A stretch of 64,000 bases of DNA from Chrysomallon squamiferum (GCA_012295275.1 CM022673.1:7308811-7372810); one strand, 5' to 3'. Shown: positions 11,878 through 24,569, counted from the stretch's first letter. Notes: generated from the letters alone by a model not told the origin. Translations and numbers: made by a program.

Positions 11878-14668
11878 AGATAGATAGATAGACTAGAATG
11901 AAAGATGGAGCTGTAATCCTCAACTGTCACCATGTCATAATTTATTGATAACGATTAGGGGTCCAAGTCCTCTTGCTAAACGCTCTCATGTCTCTCAGCG
12001 GTGATCTCCCTCAGAGTAATAATTCATGATAAAACGTAGCTGTGCATCAAGACGATGACGTCTTTCAGTAAAAGATTACTTGAAACTTTCTGTACGACGA
12101 GGACGTATTTTGTACAAAGTGGTTCAGGAAAAGTGTTATAAAATCTTTTAATTCCCGCTATGCTTAACTGTTGTATAATGAAGATATGTTCATATGCAGT
12201 GTAATACAGTGCAGAAATTAATGTGAAATTTTATCTTCACTTTTAACTAAATACTTGTTTTTTCAGTTTATTTATTTATTTATTTATTTATTATCATTAT
12301 TATTTATACACAAATTAAAATTTGATGCAAACGGACATTGTGTTTTCTTACATAGCACTTAATTGTAAATCAAATATGTGGTATCTTAGTTACTAAGAGA
12401 CTGGCTTGATGTTTCACAATTGGTCATTAAACTAGTCGTGCAAAAATAATCATCAATAGTAAGCCCATGGGAAATTTCCCGCAACTGATTATTGCATAGC
12501 AAAAACAAGTTCTCTCAGGCAACGTTTGTGGAATAGTAATTGTATATCAATTAGATTATGAAACTCCAAATCGTATATCTGTAATACTGAACAATTACTG
12601 CATCTGATTTATCAAACGTTTAAATCTGAGTCCTAGAAGTACTATGTTTTGTGTACAGATATCTTGAAGAAAAAAAAAAAATAAAATAAAAGCTACGAAA
12701 ATTAAACCACAATGCCTTTTAGTTCATTTTGTTTTTATTATAGGTTTATTTTAATTTCTTTTTATATACTGTCCATGATGATGATTTTCTTTGATGTTTA
12801 AACGTATGGTGCTAATCTGAAAACACCATGTTGATTTCACATCAATGTAAATATATCCCTGTTAATTCAAATTCAGTTTGCCTGCTGTTTGATGTGTGTT
12901 CAGTCTGTTTGTTCTACCTTTGGACCGAATGAACAGATCTAAACAATGTCAACAAATTATTTTAAACCTATTAGCGTATTCCGATATATAGATACACTGT
13001 TAAGGCCCCAAGACATAACTAGAGAGGCAACACGCTGCCTTTATGAAACCATATTTTTCGGTTAGGAACGAAAAATGTTTGACATGCATCTTAATGATAG
13101 CTTCTATCACGGCGTTTTTGATAACGCTGTCGCATAGCACTAGCGGCAAACCTTACCGTTAGACCTAGGGCCAGACTTCAGAGGGGTGCGCTACTGACCT
13201 TTAAGGGTTTCAGTTTACACCCCTTTTTGTTTTAAGAAAAGGAAAAAACAAACCAGCAATAATTCACTGTTCATAGGGGTCTATCAGTGCATGAAATTTA
13301 TATGTGTTTTAAATCTAAATAATTTATGTTGCATTTTTTTTTTTTTTTTTTTTTTTAGACTTTGCATGTCTAAAACTGACAGCTGAAACCAAAAAAAAAA
13401 AAAAAAACGTGTTTGTATATCTGTAATTTCCATTCGCACTCTCGTAAACGAGACCAGTTGGTTTATTTTGCACTGCAAACCACTTATAGTGTCACGTTAA
13501 TGCCCATTTGCACCAAAGAGTCAGGTAACACGGTCACTGCCATATTAATGGATGCTGGTGCTGTTGGCTTTTAATACTGGTGCTGTTGGCATCTTATGGT
13601 ATTTATTCTCTCAATTTAAAATACATTTAGCAGTTTCATGCAGTATTTCTTCTACAAAACATTTTTGAAAAAATCAAATCTGCAGTCTCCGGGTAGCTGG
13701 AGTTGCACATGGTGCAAATAGCCTGGCACCTGTCCTGCTTGTACTGTCATAATGGAGAAACCATCACTGGGGATCAAATCGTTTCTTTATATTCTTGGCC
13801 GGAAAATTTGTTAAATAGAGAATTGTTAAACAAATATATTTACTAATCTTATTTGTGTAGTCATTTTTATTTACTTATCTGTGTGCATGTTTTTGCATTT
13901 TGTGTTGTTGTTTTTTAAATGATCAATTTTATGTTTATCTATTTCGTTAAAGGTGCTGTAATATCTTCACAATAAATTTCATTTATTCATTCATTCAACC
14001 TAAAACAAACAAACAAACAGATATTATTATGCAGAATGCTATGCAGTCCACTTTTAACATGTCGAAAATAAAAATTTTGTTTAAGAATCAGTTTATGAAC
14101 ACTATTTCATTAGAAAAAAGTTTCACACATCTTGAAATAACTGTCATCTCAACCTTCTCAGGAAAAGAATAAAGTTCATGATGTCGTAATAACGTGTTAT
14201 GTCATTTATACTGTTTATTAAACAAAACACCTGGAGAGATTAGTTTATAAAGTGGTTTCCTTAAGTGTTAAAAAAGCGTGCACTAAATGATAAAGACATT
14301 GATTTAATTTTAAAATCGTACTCTACAGTTACAATTTACTCAAAAGATTAACGCAAACTAAATAAAATAAAAATAAAAATAACATGAAATAAACAACTGT
14401 AAGAGAGAAAAAAAAAATCATATTTCGTGAATCCTGAGTATTGGAACCGACTCTACAATTTACTCCAAAACGTTTGCATAAAATAAAAATAAAATAAAAT
14501 AAAATAAAATAAAATAAAATAAAATAAAATAAAATAAAATAAAAAATAAATAAATAGTTCCAATTAAAAGTTGTGCATGTGTATTTTTCGATAATTAATT
14601 AACAGTTATTTTAAAATAATGGAAGTGTAAAACAGTTCAGATAAGAAATTAACTTAAAGATAATGTAT

Positions 14669-14699
<31 letters not shown>

Positions 14700-15346
14700 T
14701 TTTAATATAATTCTTTAACGCCAGTAATAAAGTTCCTTATTGATATCAATAACAACAATTGTTTTCATTGTCGTCGTCGTCGTCGTAGTAGTAGTAGTAG
14801 TAACAGAAGGAAATGGAGGAGAAAGAGGATTAGGACTATATAAATAAAAAAAAATCTAAATTTTCTCTGTTAGAATACGAAAAGAAGGCAACCCCTGCTG
14901 CTGTCACAGAGGATACCCTTTTACAGTATCAGCAAGAAAATGTCACTACAGAGATATCTGTGCATCCCACGGTTTTAATAATGTGTGGACCTTAGGAAGA
15001 TGATTTCTTGTAAACCATTGTTCCTCAGGTGGGCACTAAATTTTGTTTCTGCGGTTTTATAGATAATAATTATAGACAAAAACATCTCCATATCTGATAC
15101 TATTTTAACTTAACCAGAACAACAGTAATATGAATTTTATTTCATTTCATTTTTCATTCATTCATTCATTCATTTTTTTTTCTCCGTTCATGTTCACGAA
15201 TGTCACTTTGCGGGAAAAATAACATGGAAAAGAATCTCTAGCATCTTATAATTTAAATTTTGATAAAGTAACACGATAATTTTATTAATTACTTATCTTC
15301 ATATTATGTTTATACTTCTTAATAGTTACTCTCTCTCTCTTTCTTT

Positions 15347-15433
<87 letters not shown>

Positions 15434-15758
15434 TGTATAAAATATTTAAAAATGTGAATTCTGATTTCAAAATTGTAATTCGGTAATAAGTTTATGCTGC
15501 CTCTGAATTTTGTTCATGCTTCAATACAAAATGAAAATATTAGAAATAAATGAACTTACCGTTTTCCCCTGAGGCATCGGTTTCTTTTTCTCTACAAATG
15601 CCATGCTCACAAACTATAGTTGTCCAAATTCCATAATAAACTGTGCGGTTTTCTCCGGACGAACCCACCACCCACCAGCCTGGAACCAACAATCCACCCA
15701 GTTGACACGCTAGGGCAATAGACCCTAGAACTACCGCTGTAAAGTCGATTGAAAACAT
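8655..15758 (-). CDS. Claudin/PMP22-superfamily four-helix membrane protein, gene 1 (complete, 184 aa)
   Basis: Three coding exons on the - strand: 15758-15560, 10371-10228 and 8866-8655, with both introns in phase 1. Acceptors are tttttcag and ctcccacag; donors are gtaagt and gtgagt. The ATG opens the frame directly with TM1 (about residues 7-27). Extracellular loop 1 has W28/W29, then G43-I44-W45 and C50...C55, the W-GLW-C-C signature of the family. TM2 is about 72-94, TM3 about 103-125 and TM4 about 148-170, followed by a short cytoplasmic tail ending LFDG. N37-R-T is a potential N-glycosylation sequon. Family members form or regulate cell-cell junctions or act as membrane-complex subunits; which applies here cannot be told. 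The Cys pair is closer (C-x4-C) than in vertebrate claudins. It is divergent from, and paralogous to, the gene at 52215-54416. Confidence 0.85.
8867..10227 (-). other. Intron 2 of claudin-like gene 1
   Basis: AT-rich sequence with no gene seen. It contains short runs of ATT/ACA and CATCAT near 10010-10170 and unremarkable unique DNA. Confidence 0.6.
11740..11874. repeat. CA/TA/GT compound microsatellite
   Basis: CA run, TA run, then two GT runs separated by a CG-rich alternating segment (tgcgcgcgca). All of it is alternating purine-pyrimidine. Confidence 0.9.
14477..14545. repeat. (AAAAT)n microsatellite
   Basis: About a dozen near-perfect AAAAT units. Confidence 0.9.
15343..15429. repeat. 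(CT)n-(GT)n compound microsatellite
   Basis: CT run followed directly by GT run, about 130 bp downstream of exon 1 of claudin-like gene 1 on its strand. Confidence 0.95.
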
Positions 15759-16093
15759 AAGTCCCCTGTCTGGCTTTGTGTCCCCCTATACGGTATTTGT
15801 GGTTTTGTGATCTCGTTTTAACTTCTTCTTTCGTAATCCGCAATAAACACAATTTTAAGAAAACTTGAAATCCGTCATCTTTGCGATCGAACTAAAGAAT
15901 ACCAGTCTTTTTTTTTCTTCTTCTTTTTGTCCCCCAGAAGTTTCTGTTCTTGTTCTTCTTTTCTCTTTTCCTGTTGCTAATGTTTACTATTCTCCAATGA
16001 ATGAATTAAAAAAAAAAAAAAAAAATGCATATAAATACTTATCAACTTATTTTTCAGTGATTCTCCTTAATTATAAAGTGATTTTTTTCTTCT

Positions 16094-16127
<34 letters not shown>

Positions 16128-16925
16128 CCCCCTTCACAACGACGTTTTGTTTCGTCTGGTCACGCAGACGATTTGTAAATATCAAGTATAAGAAAAAGGT
16201 CACACGTTGAGTTAACCAGACGTGACAACAAGGCGCAAGAAGAAATAAACAACAGCGAGGATGTGTGGAACTGCTTGGAGGAAATACGTCTGCCTACCGC
16301 TGAGACCCGCCAATGAACGGAGTTTTAACGCCAGGCTTAGACAGTCGGTAATAAGATTACCTGCCAGCAGCTTAAATTTATATCTTCCGTGGATATGGAT
16401 TCACGAAATGTGATTTGCTCTCTTGCAGCTGTAACGGCTGTTGACGTGACAAAGGTTTAAATGATATCCAGAAATTTGAGAAGCGACTTAACTTAGTTTT
16501 GTTGATGTTTTATTTATTTATTTAGTTATTTAGTTAGTTAGTTAGTTTAGATTAGTTTAGATTAGATTCGTTTAGTTTAGTTTATAATGTGTATGTGTAT
16601 ATGTATATATATATATATACATATATTGATATATTAGTTTGTTATTTATTTAGCCCTTATCAACGTTGTTTCCTTTTTGTCCCATTCCAAATCTGTCCCC
16701 TTCAGTGTGGTTTTCTATTTACAATATATCTAACTATCCCTATGTCCATGTATCTAAACAATATATACGTTTTACACAGCAATATTTAATAACGTTTACT
16801 ATTTACTAACAACTACAACAATAATATATAATTTTGTGTAATTTATTTCCATCATCATTACTGATTTACACTTTAATATCCATAATGTATCAGAACCTTA
16901 GTAATACTAGTTATAAATTTGTACT

Positions 16926-16927
16926 AT

Positions 16928-16993
<66 letters not shown>

Positions 16994-17022
16994 CAACAAC
17001 AACAACAAAAAAAAAAAAAAAA
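16926..17022. repeat. (ACT)n-(AAT)n-(AAC)n compound microsatellite
   Basis: Three successive trinucleotide runs with poly-A at the end. Confidence 0.9.
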
Positions 17023-17475
17023 AACGACTACAACAGTAATAATATAAAATATTGGGTAATTTATTAACGTCATCACTGATTTTACACGTTAATATGTCTA
17101 CTGTGATACAATCACAACGATAAAAAAAAAAAATGTATAAATTTAATACCAGATCTGGTCTGTGAAGTCGGATCTCATCGCTTCGTAGCTTAAGTTCTGA
17201 TTTAAGAGAGCACGAAAGTGACTTGTAGCTGAACCCGCTTAACCAAGTGTGGTCTGGTCACAACTCTGACAGTTAATGACCACAGACAAAACAATGACCA
17301 TGTTCATGGCCGTGGTTCCCAGGGGTTAATGTTGTATTTTTGATACTAGCACCACACCCATCTTGTCTTGTTCACTCACATTTTACTGACAGAAGTAAAG
17401 CACTAGGTCAGGGTTTCAAGTAGTAACATCAAAGAAATGGTGATGTTGTTACTATTGTTGTTACTGTCTCTGTCG

Positions 17476-17512
<37 letters not shown>

Positions 17513-18087
17513 CTTTGCCGTTGTTGTTGTCATTATTATTGTTGTTGTTGTTGTTATCGTTATATTCGTCATTATTATTTTATTTAATAAAGCACTTAGT
17601 GTTATGGATTATAGTCACCAATAGCGAATAACTGTGAATAGAGGGAAACCCTGTCGCTCTACAGTGATGTTTCTTCTTTCTTGATTATTCTCGAAACCTT
17701 ATTAGGTATCTTTCCATGTAGCTGAAAACTAAACCAGCCATACCGTAATAATATGGGTTATGCATAGAAAATGGATTTTGATAAAAGAAGGTGTTCTCTG
17801 TATACTAACATCTGTTTAGGAACTAGTATGAAATACCTATCGAATGTTTCCAAAGCCTTTTTTTTCTTCTTCTTCTTCTTATTTTTTTTTTTTAAATTTA
17901 TTATTATTTTTAAAAATTATTACTACTAGTATAACTGCTACTGATAACGGTTTTGCTTTTACCAATAACTGCTATAACTACCATCATTACCGATATTATT
18001 ACAACTGCTACTACTTCTCTTTTTTTTTTTTTTTTTTTTTTTTGCTACGGCTAATAATAACAAGAACAACAAGAACAAAAGCAACAA

Positions 18088-18125
18088 TAATTATATTTAT
18101 TTATTTATTTATTTATTTATTTATA

Positions 18126-18183
<58 letters not shown>

Positions 18184-18185
18184 TG
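18088..18185. repeat. (TTTA)n-(TTA)n microsatellite at the left edge of the array
   Basis: Short TTTA run followed by about 55 bp of TTA. Confidence 0.9.
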
Positions 18186-19771
18186 ATTTTTTTTTTTTTT
18201 GCTGTTTTGGTTTTTTTTTGTTTTTTTTTTTTGTATTATTCCCATTATTACTTAGTTACCTTTAAAATGCCTACTGTATTAATATCAAAAATTGAATAAA
18301 TTTAATATCAGATCTGGTTTGTGAAGACAGTTCTCCATTGATTGTAATTCAACACTGGAATAAAATAAACACATATCTAGACCAGTCGTGTGCCTTCCTA
18401 GATGACTCGCCTAATTTTACGAGTAAAATAACGTTTTTTTTATAATTTTTATTTATTTTTATTTTTATGTTTATTTATTTTTTTTTTTTTTTTTATTAGT
18501 AGTGCAGTCCGCCTGATGATGAGCCATGTTGTCTTCAGAGGTCCTCTTTTTCAGGAAAGTTTGCCCACATCTGATCTAGATTACTTGTTCGAAGTATAGA
18601 ATAAAATATACACTTTGAATTAATACTCATAAACCTGTGGTCGCGACCTAGTTGAGGATCGCGAGGCTTTTCCCGAGGACCGCTGGATGTCTCGTGAAAA
18701 AGGCAAATTTATGATAATAATACAAATTAAATAAAACTGCATAATATTATAAATAAATTTTATAATTATGTCAAAATGATTGATAAACAACATTAAATGT
18801 ATCCTCATTTTCCCAAGCCAAAACTATATTTCGGGTCGCAGTAAGTTCGAAAACCATTGCTTTAAATCAGTTTAAGCACCGTTGTCGAAATTTTTATTAA
18901 AATATTAAACCATTTTATTATGTACACCAGTCACAGGGTACAGTTATGATCACCTTATGGTTTTATTTTAATGGCTTTAATCAGTTTTATATCTGGACCA
19001 CATTAATGGATATTTGTATTAGTTTAATGGTCCAGTGATAGTAATGTATTTGACGGCGTGACTAAAATAAACAAGCGATGACATAGTTACGTCACAAGGG
19101 ACATAACTCGCAAAATGTCTGTGCACGTCAACCACAAAATCTAGTTCTGGAGGAAATATTATTATTATTATTATTATTTTTATTATTGTGTGTGTGTGTA
19201 ATTTTTCTGTGATGTGTTTATCACACAACGAGACAGATAGATGGCTGGATGATAAAAAAAATAATAATAAAAAATAAATTTAAAAAAAAAAAAAAAACAT
19301 TACTTTCACATATGTTCTATACATAATGAAATCTACCATGGTTACGTTAACCGCAAAAGTTTCCGGAAAATGTTTTGTTATTTTTTTTTTTTTTTTTTCT
19401 TACTAGGGAAACTCATTGAACCAATTCAGTCGTGTTGTCGTTGTTACCTATGTTGTTGTGATTCATCTAATGGTATTATTACTTAGACCAACAATCAAAC
19501 GCTGCTTCTTACAGTATGTCAGATTGTTATATATAAAAAAAAAAAAATTCCTCAAACGATTAATTTTATGAATTTATTTTACTTTATTTATTTTTATTAT
19601 TACGTTATTTGTCTTTTTTCCTTCATCAATTATTCACTGCAAACTTATTACCTTTTATGGTAATGGCTGTTTCTTGATGAGAGCTGTCATTCACATTGCG
19701 CATTACGACAATTTTATTATACAATAAGCTCAACTCTGTGGATAATCATTGACGTCTTGTTGAAGAATCAT

Positions 19772-20394
19772 ATGATATTTCCAGCTTGGGATGAATCGCA
19801 CTCTGCTATCACGATGCAGTCATTTGATAAGACAGACAACATAGTCCCAGACGAGTACAAAAACATGACCGAAATGGAAGAAGAAGATCAACCTGGTCTA
19901 GAGGATCTTACAAATTTTATCGGTAAGTTTGATTCCTCTTACTATAGAACTACTGTTATTAGCATTACTGTTACTACAAATACTTTCACTATTGCTGCGG
20001 CTGTTCATACATCTACTATTACGTTTATGACTAACACTAGTATTAGCATAACGATTACCAATACTACTGCTGCTGCTGCTGCTGTTGCTGTTGCTACTAT
20101 TGCTACAACCACAACCACAACGATAGTTTTAATCTCACTTATTTATTTCATTATCTTTTCTTTTTTTTATATTATAGTCCTTATCTGTAGCCGTTTTTAG
20201 TTATGTGTTTTATCTATTTAATCTAACATACATTTGACATTTTTTTTAATTCTACAGATTCATTTGATTTCATCAACATAAGCGTTAACAATGGTCTGAT
20301 ATCCACAAGAGAATTTGATACGTTTTTGAACGAGATTTTGTCTGCATATGACGATGAAGCACAACAAAAGTACTACAAGGCAAATCAAATATGA
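19772..20394 (+). pseudogene. Array gene copy A (probable pseudogene, no start or TATA)
   Basis: Exon 1 ends at 19922 before gtaagttt. Exon 2 is 20258-20394, with the same phase-1 intron as the other copies and ending KANQI-stop. The equivalent of the TATA box and the ATG-ATG start has been lost through deletion and substitution around 19690-19760. The first in-frame ATG is at 19772, ten codons inside the usual protein. Splice signals are intact, so a shortened product is not impossible, but this looks like a decaying copy. Confidence 0.6.
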
Positions 20395-21121
20395 TAGCGC
20401 TTTTGACATGGAAATATCGCAAAGTGTTCTTGCAGACACAGAATTTTATTACTATAACAAAGATTTGGCTTCTGCTTCACAAGGCGATCAGTTTGGTCAC
20501 AGATTACAAGAAGAAGTTTGCGATCTCTTCCAGATGGTAACTGATCAGGAAGTCCAGAAAACGTAGCTGACAACAGCTAACACAGCGAATTCTTTGAAAA
20601 CGTAGGCGATCGTGATTTTCAGAACGAATTCGGTTTTGTTTTTCAGAACGCAGCCTAACATGTGTTTATAAGTGTTTGACATTTGAATAAGTGTTATATG
20701 TGTCCTATAAAAAAAATAATAATAATACAAAATAAAACTGCATATATATCATTCGGTTTCTGTAAATAAATTTACAACAACAGCTTTTCTTTGTGTTTTT
20801 TGTTTCATTTCATTTGGGTTTTTTAAATTAATTATTCACTTCTTTTCTCTTTCATTCTTTCTTTGTTTCTTCAGATCTTAATAAAATGTTACTTTCTTCA
20901 ATAAATGTATTGGTTGCTATATATATATATACATGGATTATAGACAAACAGAATATTAATATTTTAATGAAGGTAAATGAGTACAGTAAAATGAAATAAC
21001 TATATATATATGGGGTTCCAACTACGAAAATTAAAAAACAAAACAAAAAAACAAAAAAAAAAAACAATTTGAAATAGAAAAAGATAAAATATCTTGCAGG
21101 CAATGTATTCAAAATACAGTG

Positions 21122-21470
21122 GTACCTTGACCCACGAGTTTTCCGAGTTAAAAGCAGGCACCCGGTCGAATATTTGCTTTGAGTTGCGCGTCAAAATCCG
21201 AGTTACGAGAGAGCATCAGAGACGCCGCCGCTAGTTGGCGCAACGAACAACACAACATTCGCCCAGCATCCAACGTCTTATTCGTTTACTTCACGTTGTT
21301 ACCTCGCCGCGAAATCATCTCTGTTGTGTTGTGCTCGCGTTTTGAGCTGTATTTTGCCAAATTTCTTTTTTTCTGATCATGGATCCTAAGACAGTGAGAG
21401 CAAAGAAAAATTGATTTGGTATACGAGCAAATTGAGTTATCAGCTCGGTCACGGAACAAAATAAATTCGA
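21122..21470 (+). mobile_element. pogo/Tigger-like (Tc1/mariner superfamily) internally deleted element
   Basis: Starts TA-CAGTGGTACCTTGAC and ends with the inverse of a terminus of the type gagctcgtaactcaatttgctcgtataccaaat, with a GC-rich leader between. An ATG at 21379 opens MDPKTVRAKKN and stops at 21412, as if the start of a transposase were fused directly to the 3' terminus. Related termini occur at 34273-34370 and 36303-36400. Confidence 0.55.
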
Positions 21471-22425
21471 ACAAAAAAAAATGTATCTAATCTCGAATAT
21501 TCGATATAAATTTAAAATAAAATAAAAATAATTAAATATATATATATATTTGTTAAATTGTAATTTTTAAAAAAAACCTCTCATAAATATTATTTAAGAA
21601 GAGTTTTTTTGTTGGCCCAAGTAACAACACATCTTCTTAACAACATCACAACAGCCGTTTACATTTTTTTCTCCTTATCGTTGACAACAATATGATAAAT
21701 TACAGTAATACTGTGTAACAAGTGCAACAGCCATTATATTAGAATCTTTCAAGCTGATGGATGGAGTAGAACACAACAATATGAAAATGATGTTAGACCC
21801 TTCTTCACACAGTGTAAATGCTGGACGAAAAATATTAACCAAATAATTAAAATATACGTTGTCATAATCAGGAAAATTTCCTGAAGTTTACAAATTGCTC
21901 TCTACCATGCAATTGTATTGTAAAATAGTCTGCTGTTAGTTAAAAGACAAAAATCGGGATAGCTTCCCCCAGTTGATGCAGTCACAAGTACTGGTACAAT
22001 GTCAGTCAGCACATTGCAGATGAAAGCGTGTACAGTAAAATAAAACATTTTTAAATATTCACATTCTCTAACAAAAATACATGACCATGGCCATACCTAC
22101 ACTGAGTCGAATGAAGCAAATACCTCACACTGAAATTGACGAATTTCTAAAAAAATGCAAAGATTTTATTTAAAAACTATAAAATATAAATTTCTATTCC
22201 AATAAAAACGATATCCACTGAATGAAAGTGTTTATGTCTACGGTTCCCGTTTAAAGTCGGCCCCCCAGACCCCTCCCCCAAATTTGTTTGCCACGATTCG
22301 CTCGGCGATTAAGAGTTTTTGCCTCAATTCAAAAAGAGTGTAGTTAAGTTGATATAGTCATGTTTACTACTCTAAATGGTGTTGCGCATATTTTAGATGA
22401 AAGACTAAGTGAAAAGATCTTTGTC

Positions 22426-23179
22426 GATTGGATGTTACTGGATGACAACATTGGTCAGTGTGTATTAATATTGTTATCATGCACATTACCTTATGTACAT
22501 CAACTGTACGACGACAACTACGATTACAGAACACGAGAAATGAAATTATATTAAAAACCATAATAACGACGATAGTCATTATTTGTAGCTGTCATCATCA
22601 TCAGTACGAGTTTTACTACTACAACAACTATTACTATTGCTACTACTACTACCACCACCACTACTACTATTACTACTGCTACTACAGTTATTATTATTGC
22701 TGCTGTAAATTAGTAGTATTATTGCTATTTCCGTTAGATACATAAGTATGTATTATGTATGTATGTATGTATGTACTTTTGTTTATGTTTACATCTGCTT
22801 GCTACTGTATATCTCTGTGTGTGTATTTGTGTGTGTATGGATGTCTACAGCCCCTTTGAAATCTTGGTAAGACACGCCCACTTCAGATTTTAATTAAGAG
22901 CAATATCTGCAGCTGCTTATTAAATATTTTATAATCGGTACTGAATACAGACAGATACATATAACAAATTTAGAAAACAAGTCGATTTCAGTTAACTGCA
23001 CTGATTTATCTTCATTAAAATATTAATATTTTGTGCTAAAGCATCCCTTTTAACTATTTTTGCAGTATTAATAATCTTTGTTAAATAATCCCCATAGAAT
23101 CCAGTGACCATATCAACAGATACCTGGCCACCTTCGACCCCTACATACAGTTCGTCCTATTCTCTGGCCAACCTCTCCA

Positions 23180-23264
<85 letters not shown>

Positions 23265-23400
23265 AGTTTAATAAATACTAAATTGTTTAAGAAAATAAAG
23301 GCAACAGTGCATTAAATAATATATACCTTAAGAAAGAATGAAAGATGAAAGAACTGAAAAATTAATTTAAAACAAATAAATGAAACAAAAAACACAAAGA
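22426..23400. other. Spacer at the inversion point between unit A and the - strand array
   Basis: Trinucleotide-rich DNA (ACT/ATT, about 22610-22710), TATG run (about 22745-22775), the (GT)n tract and a partial unit end. No gene seen. Orientation of the repeat units switches within this interval. Confidence 0.6.
23182..23260. repeat. (GT)n microsatellite between unit A and unit B
   Basis: About 79 bp of GT. The flank (ccccatagaatccagtgacc) is itself part of the repeated unit. Confidence 0.95.
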
Positions 23401-23808
23401 AAAACTGTTGTTGTAAATTTATTTACAGAAATCGAATGATTATATACACATTTTTTTCCCACAGGAAACGTATAACCCTTACTCAAATGTCATCGGATAT
23501 GTTCGTAAAAACACGTCTTAGGTTGTGTTTTAGAAAAATCCATAGGGTTCGTTGAGAAAAACAAAACCGAATTCGTCCTGGAAATCACGATCGCCTACGT
23601 TTTCAAAGAATTCGTTGTGTTAGAGGTTGTCATCTACGTTTTCTGGACTTCCTGATCAGTTACCATCTGGAAGAAATCGCAGACTTCTTCTTCTTGTAAA
23701 CTGTGACCAAATGGATCGCCTTGTGAAGCAGAAGCCAAATCTTTGTTATAGTAATAAATTTCTGTGTCTCGGAGAACACTTTGGAATATGTCCATGTCAA
23801 AAGCGCTA

Positions 23809-24512
23809 TCATATTTCATTTGCCTTGTAGTACTTTTGTTGTGCTTCATCGTCATATGCAGACAAAATCTCGTTCAAAAACGTATCAAATTCTCTTGTGC
23901 ATATCAGACCATTGTTAACGCTTATGTTGATGAAATCAAATGAATCTGTAAAATTAAGAAAAATGTCAAATGTATGTTAGATTAAATAGATAAAATACAT
24001 AATTAAAAACGGCTACTGTTAAATAAAATAGTACAGAGATAATTAAATATCTGATATTAAATTTAAAGTTATGGTAGTAGCAATAGTAGCAGGAGCAACA
24101 GCAGAAGAAGCAGCAGCAGAAGTAGTAGTGGTAACCATTATGTTAATACTAGTATCCGTATTTAATTCAAGAAATTGTAATAGTGGTAAACAAAGTAATA
24201 GTCATTCAAGTACTACTAGATATACGAACAGCAGCAGAATTAGTAATTGTAGAAGCCGCAGTAATCGTAGTAAAAAATGTAGTAACAATGATAGTAACAG
24301 TAGTTTTAATAGTAACAGGAATCAAACTTACCGATAAAATTTATAAGATCCTCTAGACCAGGTTGATCCTCTTCTTCCATATCAGGCATGTCTTTGTACT
24401 CGTCTGGGACTATGTTGTCTGTCTTATCAAATGACGGCATCGTGATAGCAGAGTGCGATTCATCCCAAGCTGGAAAGACCATATGATTCTTCAACAGCAC
24501 TTCAGTCATCAT
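23809..24512 (-). CDS. Array gene copy B: acidic 105-aa protein, possible degenerate EF-hands
   Basis: Exons 24512-24332 and 23945-23809, with a phase-1 intron (donor gtaagttt, acceptor tttacag). I chose the ATG at 24512 because a TATA box at 24562-24569 would start transcription near 24535, too late for the upstream in-frame ATG at 24542. I do not recognise a named family. Three segments look like EF-hand loops with one residue lost or gained: W16-D...S-F28, F28-D-K-T-D-N-I-V-P-D-E-Y39 and N67-I-S-V-N-N-G-L-I...E79-F80. The spacing and acidic linker (E46-E-E-D49) fit a calmodulin-like ancestor, but canonical Asp ligands are missing. There is no signal peptide or membrane segment. A likely AATAAA lies at 23418-23423. 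Confidence 0.55.
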
Positions 24513-24561
24513 CGTCAGAATTGAGCTTAATGTATAATACAATTTTGCAATGCGTGGTGTA

Positions 24562-24569
24562 TTTTTATA
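24562..24569 (-). promoter_or_regulatory. TATA box of array gene copy B (conserved in all - strand copies)
   Basis: TATAAAAA on the - strand, 50 nt before the chosen ATG. The same box is at the equivalent place in C (28489-28496), D (32418-32425), E (39915-39922), F (44246-44253), G (48541-48548) and fragment H (49127-49134). It is missing in the inverted copy A. Confidence 0.6.

Larger units (their letters stand above)
10372..15559 (-). other. Intron 1 of claudin-like gene 1
   Basis: About 5.2 kb. It has GT/CA runs (10935-10967, 11742-11767, 11826-11874), a (AAAAT)n tract (about 14477-14540) and a (CT)n-(GT)n compound at about 15343-15429. GC-richer unique islands lie at 11160-11480, 13060-13210, 13490-13800 and 14880-15030. 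These islands could be old dispersed repeats, but I recognise no element, and no frame in them has splice sites that make a gene. Confidence 0.6.
15759..18236. other. 5' flank of claudin-like gene 1 and spacer before the array
   Basis: The first few hundred bases should hold the 5' UTR and promoter of the - strand gene. A GC-richer unique stretch at 16195-16460 is the best candidate, but I see no clear TATA box. Beyond it lie poly-T (about 16082-16128) and ACT/AAT, ATT and poly-T tracts. A short repeat (agatctggtctgtgaag) at about 17150 recurs at about 18308, suggesting a local duplication. Confidence 0.45.
18237..22425 (+). repeat. Array unit A (inverted, most diverged)
   Basis: This unit has the same elements as the others in opposite orientation: hAT-like remnant (about 18628-18868), the TGACGTAA-type block (about 19020-19140), the small gene (19772-20394), a pogo/Tigger-like derivative (21122-21470) and the small conserved ORF (about 21907-22052 on the - strand). 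It is more diverged from the others than they are from one another. Confidence 0.75.

Noticed and set aside
22360-22554. 64-codon frame MFTTLNGVAHILDERLSEK... as a gene
   Set aside because: The equivalent region at about 50390-50275 (reverse strand) does not keep the frame, and no promoter or splice context is seen. It is treated as unit DNA.
23627-23830. Recurring + strand frame MSATFSGLPDQLPS... in every array unit
   Set aside because: Antisense to the - strand gene and its downstream frame. It recurs only because the units are copies.
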